In this document: one piece after another, positions 1 to 4,598 of the stretch
Numbering within the stretch: position 1 is the stretch's first letter
Layout: each line of letters begins with the position of its first letter
Origin: Verrucomicrobiota bacterium
GTDB taxonomy: Bacteria; Verrucomicrobiota; Verrucomicrobiia; Verrucomicrobiales; Verrucomicrobiaceae
Direction: 5' to 3'
DNA: 6,122 nucleotides
Assembly: GCA_021413535.1 (NCBI GenBank)
Contig: JAIOQF010000153.1
Location: forward strand, 1-6,122
The notes under the pieces: generated by a model
Told to the model about the DNA's origin: nothing
What the model saw: the letters and a program-made list of their open reading frames with translations, nothing else
Database searches by the model: none
Translations under genes and position numbers: made by a program

Positions 1-35
1 GTAGCGGCGGTTGGGATCACAGTTTCTTCAGCCAT
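1..35 (-). CDS. rpsK: 30S ribosomal protein S11 (probable), N-terminal fragment cut by window edge
   Basis: An ATG at 35-33 opens a frame reading MAEETVIPTAAT before the window ends. Twelve residues are too few to recognise the protein by sequence. The call rests on position: it starts 38 bases after the rpsM stop on the same strand, and rpsM is almost always followed by rpsK in bacteria. An Ala/Glu/Thr-rich, low-complexity N-terminal extension before the conserved S11 core is plausible for this phylum. S11 would sit on the platform of the small ribosomal subunit. The bases before the ATG (TTAATTATTTGATTCT) hold no Shine-Dalgarno motif. Alternatives such as rpsD cannot be excluded from this fragment. 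Confidence 0.6.
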   Translation of the reverse strand, partial: MAEETVIPTAA

Positions 36-73
36 AGAATCAAATAATTAAGTGGGGCAAACTTGGTGCTCGA

Positions 74-469
74 TTACACCTTGCCGGCTTTGGCGTCGGG
101 ATTGCGCTGCACACCGACGGTTTTGCGTTTGCCTTTACGGGTGCGGGCGTTGGTCTTGGTGCGCTGACCGCGCACGGGAAGGCTGCGGCGATGACGGATG
201 GCGCGGTAGCAATTGATGCTCATGAGGCGCTTCATGTGCGCGCTGATCTCACGTCGAAGGTCACCCTCGACTGGAATCTTTTTCGCAGCCACGATATGGC
301 TGATGTTCGCCAGTTGCTCGTCAGTCAATTCTCCAGTGCGGACACCGGGATCGATTCCGGCCTCAGCCAGGATTTTTTTTGCGAGCGGCCATCCAATGCC
401 GTAAACATAAGGGAGTGAAGCCTCAATGCGCTTTTCGTTTGGAATCTCAATGCCAAGTAGTCGGGCCAT
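74..469 (-). CDS. rpsM: 30S ribosomal protein S13
   Basis: This 131-residue protein has the full S13 pattern. It begins MARLLGIEIPNEKRIEASL, followed by YVYGIG and the helix-two-turn-helix region (about residues 14-60). Next come VEGDLRREI and KRLMSINCYRAIRHRRSLP. It ends in the basic tail VRGQRTKTNARTRKGKRKTVG, which in this family reaches into the decoding region of the 30S head and contacts tRNA and S19. Length is slightly above the usual 118-126 because of a short C-terminal extension (QRNPDAKAGKV). The SLPVRGQRTKTN and RTRKGKRKTV wording resembles chlamydial and other PVC S13 proteins as I remember them. A Trp follows GIG, where many homologues have Arg or Pro. It lies 21 bases after rpmJ and is probably cotranscribed with it. 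No Shine-Dalgarno is visible before the ATG. Confidence 0.98.
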   Translation of the reverse strand: MARLLGIEIPNEKRIEASLPYVYGIGWPLAKKILAEAGIDPGVRTGELTDEQLANISHIVAAKKIPVEGDLRREISAHMKRLMSINCYRAIRHRRSLPVRGQRTKTNARTRKGKRKTVGVQRNPDAKAGKV

Positions 470-490
470 GATGGGTGCGATTAAAAAGGT

Positions 491-604
491 TCAGCCCTGG
501 CGCTGTTTGTGGCGCGGGTTTTTACAGACGACTCTCGCCACTCGTTTCCGCCGGATGATACGGCAGGATTCGCAGAGGCGCTTGATGGAGGAACGGACTT
601 GCAT
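491..604 (-). CDS. rpmJ: 50S ribosomal protein L36
   Basis: Translating 604 to 491 gives a 37-residue protein that begins MQVRSSIKRLCESC and ends CKNPRHKQRQG, with a TGA stop at 493-491. It is the usual length for L36. It carries the complete zinc-ribbon ligand set Cys11, Cys14, Cys27 and His32, so it is the zinc-binding (C+) form and not the cysteine-free paralogue. The protein binds 23S rRNA in the large subunit. Residue 2 is Gln, where Lys is commoner (MKVRxSVK). It is followed by rpsM, the standard order at the spc/alpha operon junction, but the gene upstream is a peptidase and not secY or infA. There is no Shine-Dalgarno; the bases before the ATG are TTAATTTTCTCCAAACAC, directly after a hairpin. 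Confidence 0.97.
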   Translation of the reverse strand: MQVRSSIKRLCESCRIIRRKRVARVVCKNPRHKQRQG

Positions 605-614
605 GTGTTTGGAG

Positions 615-646
615 AAAATTAACCCGCACCGACTAAGCAGCGCGGG
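615..646 (-). terminator. Terminator-like hairpin with U-rich tail immediately before rpmJ
   Basis: On the minus strand, CCCGCGCTG (646-638) can pair with CGGTGCGGG (631-623): nine base pairs, two of them G-U, around the six-base loop CTTAGT. It is followed at once by TTAATTTT (622-615). This has the form of an intrinsic terminator and could end the M16 transcript, about 100 bases after its stop codon. However, only 18 bases separate the stem from the rpmJ start codon, so any rpmJ promoter with a usual leader would have to lie upstream and be read through the hairpin. It may therefore be a leader or attenuator structure. The pairing is seen in the sequence; the function is inferred. Confidence 0.45.
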
Positions 647-655
647 GAGCCGGGA

Positions 656-683
656 TGTCTAACACGATTTCTCCCGCCCGCAA
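656..683 (-). promoter_or_regulatory. Weak candidate promoter for rpmJ-rpsM-rpsK
   Basis: In the 138-base gap between the M16 stop and rpmJ, TTGCGG (683-678) and TAGACA (661-656) are 16 bases apart on the minus strand. Each matches the sigma-70 consensus at only three of six positions. Transcription from it would begin near 650, putting the hairpin at 646-623 at the very 5' end of the mRNA. The AT-rich TTAATT at 622-617 could instead be a -10 element giving a nearly leaderless message. Neither is strong, and no sigma-factor consensus is known for this organism. Confidence 0.2.
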
Positions 684-742
684 GCGAGAAGTGGAGGATT
701 TTTTACGTTGCCCAGCATCAATGTAGCCTCAGCCGGTTTCCG

Positions 743-3565
743 TTACTTCTTCTGCTCAGGGATTAGGCCTATGGTGACAGCTCTCGCGCTCGTCGCATAT
801 TGCTTGGCCAGAGCAGCAATATCGTCCCGCGTCACTGAATTCAGATCGTCCACCATGGTGCGCGCCCAGTCCAGTCGCTGGGGTTGCTCCTGACAGTTGC
901 GCAGGACGCGCTTGAGCCAATAGTCATTATCTCGCCGCATCTTGGTCAGCGACTCCAGCATCGGTGCGCGGGCGCGCTGGAATTCATCTTCCGTGATGCC
1001 GCCGGTGACCATCTCCTGGGCAATGTCGAGAAACATCGGCTTAACCTTCGCCACTTGTTCGGGCTTCAGCGTGGCCATCGCTGTGATATAACCGTATCCA
1101 GTGAAGGTGTCGCTCGGCACTTGATAACTAGCAGGACTGTAGGAATCACCAAGTTCCTGGCGAATCTTGAGCCGCAAGCGATCATCAAGAATCTCCGCCA
1201 GTAAACTGAGACGGCGGACACGTCGGATGTCGCTCATGTCTCCAGTCGGCCAATAACCCAACGCATAAGCTCGCGGGATATCAGTGTTGAAGACAAAGTC
1301 CTTGTCTTTCGGTTCCGCGGGAAATTGCACCAGGCGTTCCTTCGTGTAATCCGGTTTCCGCTCCGCGCGCTTCGGCAGCGCACCGAAAGTAGCAGCAATA
1401 GCTTCCAAAGTTTTTTCCACATCAATGTCTCCCACCACGGCAATCTCCAAATAACTGCTGTTCAATTCCGGCGCCAGCCAGGCTTTCATCTCCGAGAGAT
1501 TGCGCTGCTCCATCACTTCACGCCGCGGAAACTGGAAACGAAAATCGCCGCCGTGAATAAACCCAACAACTTGATTCTGCATCACGCCCTCGGCGGTGTG
1601 CTCCAGCTGTGTGTAGATCGAATCAAAGTTTTTCCGCAACTGACGATCCGCCTCCTCGCGGTAGCCCGGTGCAGCGAGATACGCGCAGGCCAGTCCCAGT
1701 TCATCCCGCAAATCTCCCGGCGTGGTGCGACCACTCAGCATGAAAGCATCGTCACCGACCGCAAAATCAATTCCCACCGTCTTGCTGGCAAAAAGCCTCC
1801 GCAGGTCATCCACGCTGTGTTTCTCCAAACCACCCGCTTCAAAAACACTCTGCGTATACGGAATGAGACCCGGCTTGTCCGATGGTGCCGATAACTTTCC
1901 GCCACCAAAGTTCACCAAAAGACGCACAGAGTTCTTTTCAAAATCAGTTTTCTTCAAATTCGCGCGCACTCCATTTTCAAAGATCACTTGTGTAACCTCC
2001 AAGTCTTTCACCTCAACCCGCTTCATGATTTTTCCAGGCGCACCAAATTCTGCATAAGCAAAATGTGCTTCCGTGTCCTGCTGAGGCGCACTGACCGGCG
2101 TCTTGCGACTTTCCTGATAGGCCGCCAGGATGGTCTTCTCCGCATCATCCAGTTTCAAATTGCCGCCAATAAAAATCTGAATGTCCTTCGAATCCCAGGC
2201 CTTGCGCAAGGCAGCGAGACTCTCACTAGCCGTGATCTCCGCCAGTTGTTTTTCTACACGCTTCAAATCATCCGCCGGATCGGTGTAGACCTGCTCCGCT
2301 GCGAGAGATACCACCAGCGAATCCGCCAGCGCCCGATTCTGCCGCGTCTCACTGCCCTCGGAACGCAGCCGCACGCCTTTCAATATCGTGGCCCTGGCCT
2401 CGTCGAACTCCGCGTTGGTAAAACCATGTTCCAACGCACGACGCAGCACCTGCTCCGCCAAGGCCAGCGCAGCCTTCCATTGATCCGGCTTGCACTGCAC
2501 GTCGATGCTGTTGCTCTGGACGAACTTGAACATCTCGGAATTGCTGGCTTGACCCTCCATGATTGGCGAGCCCTCTTTTTTCGCGATTTCGGAAAAGCGC
2601 TGGTTGATCACAGCATCGGCCAAGTTGCGCACCATGCGGGCGCGGCGCTTGGCCATGGTATCTGGCTCCTTCGATGCCGGCGACAATGTCTCGATGGAAA
2701 TCTCCGTCGCAGGCGCCTCCATCTCTGTCTTCAAACGAGCCACCAGTCCCCTGCCCGCCGTCACTTTGCCGAGATCAGGATCCGCCGCATCACCACGCCT
2801 CGGCTTGGCATCGGAGAATTGCTTCTTGATCAAACTTTCCACCAACGGCACATCGACATCACCGGCGATCACCACGACCGCGCGCTTCGGCGTATACCAC
2901 TTTTCGTAGAAATCTACGAAGCGCTCCCGAGGCATCTGCTTGATCGTTTCTTCAAGGCCAATCGGCAACCGCTTCGGCAGTAGTGCGTCCGGCAGGGAAA
3001 AGCGATAACCCTCCTCCATGACGCGAGTCTCCACCGAGTCGCGCGCCAGCTTTTCACTCAAGATGACACCACGCTCGCGGTCGATTTCTTTTTTCTCCAA
3101 CAACATGCCATCGAGATCATCACGAAAAAGTTGCAGGCCCTCAGCGAGCATTTTCTCGTCCACGCGCGGCAGTTCCAATTTGTATACCGTTTCCTTGAAT
3201 GAGGTGTGGGCATTGGTATCCGCACCGAAGCCCATGCCGAGCCGCTGGAATTTTTCCACCATCGTGCCTGCGGGAAAATGTTTCGAACCATTGAATGCCA
3301 GATGCTCCAGGAAGTGCGCCATCCCCTGCTGATCGTCCTCCTCCATAAGTGATCCGGCATTGATATAAAGCCTCATGCTCGCATGTCCGGGCAACGGCGT
3401 CTTGCTGGGAAAGATGACATAACGCAGTCCGTTCTCCAGTGCACCGAATACCACCTTGTTCTCCGGTTTAAGATCACTCGTATCCTGCGGCCATGTCTCG
3501 GCATTTGCAGAATGGAGCGTCAAGAGTAGCGCGGTCAGCGCGAAGATTAATCGTGTTTGTTTCAT
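743..3565 (-). CDS. Exported M16 family zinc metallopeptidase (two-repeat, PqqL/pitrilysin-like)
   Basis: This 940-residue protein has the four-domain M16 architecture. Residues 1-22 form a signal peptide: MKQTR, a hydrophobic stretch LIFALTALLLTL, then A-N-A before Glu23. There is no lipobox Cys, so a soluble periplasmic or secreted enzyme is likely. The inverted zinc motif HFLEH gives His84 and His88 as ligands and Glu87 as the catalytic base. The third ligand is probably Glu171 in ERGVILSE, with Glu164 as supporting acid. An M16_C domain follows (about 210-400). The second half (about 525-880) repeats the fold, but YTQSV (570-574) stands where HxxEH would be, so it is inactive, as is normal. 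Arg802 and Tyr809 in RQELGDSY match the substrate-binding R/Y pair. I chose ATG 3565 over an in-frame TTG at 3580 because it starts the signal peptide cleanly and the TTG lies in an AT-rich, promoter-like patch (TATATT at 3584-3579). The substrate is unknown; small peptides or unfolded fragments are typical. Confidence 0.95.
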   Translation of the reverse strand: MKQTRLIFALTALLLTLHSANAETWPQDTSDLKPENKVVFGALENGLRYVIFPSKTPLPGHASMRLYINAGSLMEEDDQQGMAHFLEHLAFNGSKHFPAGTMVEKFQRLGMGFGADTNAHTSFKETVYKLELPRVDEKMLAEGLQLFRDDLDGMLLEKKEIDRERGVILSEKLARDSVETRVMEEGYRFSLPDALLPKRLPIGLEETIKQMPRERFVDFYEKWYTPKRAVVVIAGDVDVPLVESLIKKQFSDAKPRRGDAADPDLGKVTAGRGLVARLKTEMEAPATEISIETLSPASKEPDTMAKRRARMVRNLADAVINQRFSEIAKKEGSPIMEGQASNSEMFKFVQSNSIDVQCKPDQWKAALALAEQVLRRALEHGFTNAEFDEARATILKGVRLRSEGSETRQNRALADSLVVSLAAEQVYTDPADDLKRVEKQLAEITASESLAALRKAWDSKDIQIFIGGNLKLDDAEKTILAAYQESRKTPVSAPQQDTEAHFAYAEFGAPGKIMKRVEVKDLEVTQVIFENGVRANLKKTDFEKNSVRLLVNFGGGKLSAPSDKPGLIPYTQSVFEAGGLEKHSVDDLRRLFASKTVGIDFAVGDDAFMLSGRTTPGDLRDELGLACAYLAAPGYREEADRQLRKNFDSIYTQLEHTAEGVMQNQVVGFIHGGDFRFQFPRREVMEQRNLSEMKAWLAPELNSSYLEIAVVGDIDVEKTLEAIAATFGALPKRAERKPDYTKERLVQFPAEPKDKDFVFNTDIPRAYALGYWPTGDMSDIRRVRRLSLLAEILDDRLRLKIRQELGDSYSPASYQVPSDTFTGYGYITAMATLKPEQVAKVKPMFLDIAQEMVTGGITEDEFQRARAPMLESLTKMRRDNDYWLKRVLRNCQEQPQRLDWARTMVDDLNSVTRDDIAALAKQYATSARAVTIGLIPEQKK

Positions 3566-3607
3566 AATAGAAAATAACAATATAACTGCACCCTGCGATC
3601 ACTGACC

Positions 3608-3630
3608 TGGTGCAAATCACTCAGGCACCA
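3608..3630. repeat. Small inverted repeat in the esterase-M16 intergenic gap
   Basis: The 77-base gap between the esterase stop and the M16 start contains the perfect six-base inverted arms tggtgc (3608-3613) and gcacca (3625-3630), with an 11-base spacer. There is no T-run after it on the minus strand, so it is not a standard terminator. It could be a weak operator or an mRNA hairpin, or it may be chance. The rest of the gap is AT-rich next to the M16 start. Confidence 0.25.
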
Positions 3631-3642
3631 CTGCCAATGCCA

Positions 3643-4503
3643 TCAAAGCACTTCCATTCGGGATTCAGGATCATTCTCAATGAAACCCTGTGCGACAAAG
3701 AAATCATCCATCGCCATCAGCGTGTTCTGATACATCTCGAACGACACATTCAAATTGAAAAAGCCATGCCCTTGCCCCTCGAAGGCCACAATTTCGGCGG
3801 TATTTTTTTTCTTCTTCATCTTCTTCACGAAGAGCGCCGAAGTATCATAGGGGACCACGCGATCAGTCGTGCCGTGAAAAACCAACAGCGGAGGCAAGCC
3901 CGGTCTGATGGCATTGAATAGATTCGCCTGCTTGGACAGTTCAGGCGTCGGGTAGCGATCATAACCGAAGCCTTTCTTCGAGGTATCCAAAACCGGACTG
4001 AACAACACCAGGCAGTTGGGCGCGCATGTTACAGACAGATCTTCCGCAGGTTCATCCGGCCCTTGCAACAGCGCCGCAGCGGCAATGATGTGCGCTCCGC
4101 CCGAACCACCAGAGCCCACGATCTTTCCTGGGTTGATACCGAGATCAGAAGCATTTTGTCGCAACCAGCGCATCGCAGAACGCGCGTCTGCCATCGCCTC
4201 CAGCGGCGTCGTGCCATGCCGCGAACTCACCCGATAATCAAAAACCATCGCCGTCATGCCGCGCGACGCAAAATAAACACAATGCGGTGCGAACTGACTC
4301 AGCTGCCCGCTGTCCCAACCGCTGCTGAAAAAAAATGCCACCGCCGACTTCGGATATGGCGGACTTTTTTCCGGCTCCCAAATGTGGACATTTAAATCCG
4401 TGCCCCCGGCTGATTTATAAACCTCCGCCCTCGCTGTCTTCAACAACTCACGGTTGCGGTCGATTGGCGGTGATTTTTCGGGGCTGGTATCCGTTATATC
4501 CAT
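3643..4503 (-). CDS. Alpha/beta hydrolase, esterase/acetylxylan-esterase-like, no signal peptide
   Basis: This 286-residue protein has a complete predicted catalytic triad: Ser134 in GSGGSGG (a GxSxG elbow), Asp214 in HGTTDRVVPY and His246 in GQGHGFF. Other family marks are YRVSSRHGTTPLEAMADARSA (residues 90-110, inside the fold) and DLGINPGKIV before the nucleophile. It resembles the carboxylesterase/acetylxylan esterase group (alpha/beta hydrolase fold-3, BD-FAE-like) common in Planctomycetes and Verrucomicrobiota. It probably hydrolyses short acyl esters, perhaps on sugars; the substrate cannot be read from sequence. Two features are odd. Relatives I recall have FFFGGGW at the oxyanion-hole loop, whereas this one has FFFSSGW (57-63). 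Many relatives also have signal peptides, while this N-terminus is charged and polar. No ATG, GTG or TTG start occurs upstream before an in-frame stop, so ATG 4503 is the likely start. Its ATG comes 95 bases after the murQ stop. Confidence 0.9.
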   Translation of the reverse strand: MDITDTSPEKSPPIDRNRELLKTARAEVYKSAGGTDLNVHIWEPEKSPPYPKSAVAFFFSSGWDSGQLSQFAPHCVYFASRGMTAMVFDYRVSSRHGTTPLEAMADARSAMRWLRQNASDLGINPGKIVGSGGSGGAHIIAAAALLQGPDEPAEDLSVTCAPNCLVLFSPVLDTSKKGFGYDRYPTPELSKQANLFNAIRPGLPPLLVFHGTTDRVVPYDTSALFVKKMKKKKNTAEIVAFEGQGHGFFNLNVSFEMYQNTLMAMDDFFVAQGFIENDPESRMEVL

Positions 4504-4566
4504 CTTCAGAAAAGCAAACGCCGACTGTCCAAAGATTCAGCCGTTCGGCAAATGATTTTCCCATTC

Positions 4567-4584
4567 ATAAAGCGGGAAGCCCGC
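4567..4584 (-). terminator. Short terminator-like hairpin after the kinase-murQ gene
   Basis: In the 95-base gap before the esterase, the minus strand reads GCGGG CTT CCCGC (4584-4572) followed by TTTAT. This is a five-pair GC-only stem with a three-base loop and a short T tract, starting 14 bases after the murQ stop. It would be a weak intrinsic terminator. The same gap also holds the tight palindrome gccgttcggc (4540-4549). If the hairpin terminates, the esterase needs its own promoter, which I could not identify. Confidence 0.35.
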
Positions 4585-4598
4585 GATCCGAAGGAATC

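Noticed and set aside
373..380. Eight-base A run on the coding strand of rpsM (GCA AAA AAA ATC), a possible -1 slippery site
   Set aside because: It encodes the conserved Lys-Lys-Ile of S13 and the full-length product is normal; there is no stimulatory structure or useful shifted product visible.
426..662. Plus-strand open frame of 78 codons covering the rpmJ region
   Set aside because: The minus strand here encodes a textbook L36 with all four zinc ligands; the plus-strand frame has no family resemblance.
662..705. Second imperfect hairpin (TTCTCGC with GCGGGAGAA) downstream of the M16 stop
   Set aside because: It needs a two-base bulge, has only about seven pairs, and is not followed by a T tract, so it is weaker than the hairpin at 646-623.
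1988..2983. Long plus-strand open frame (331 codons) opposite the M16 gene
   Set aside because: It lies entirely inside a well-supported gene on the other strand, its product is rich in Arg, Leu and His as expected of an antisense shadow, and it shows no domain.
3578..3580. TTG as an alternative start for the M16 peptidase, adding MLFSI
   Set aside because: The ATG five codons downstream begins a standard signal peptide; the TTG overlaps an AT-rich promoter-like patch and has no ribosome-binding motif.
3803..3810. Eight-base A run in the esterase gene within a Lys-rich stretch (KKMKKKKN), considered as a phase-variation tract
   Set aside because: Short, encodes surface-type lysines, and the reading frame continues correctly to the catalytic His; no sign of switching.
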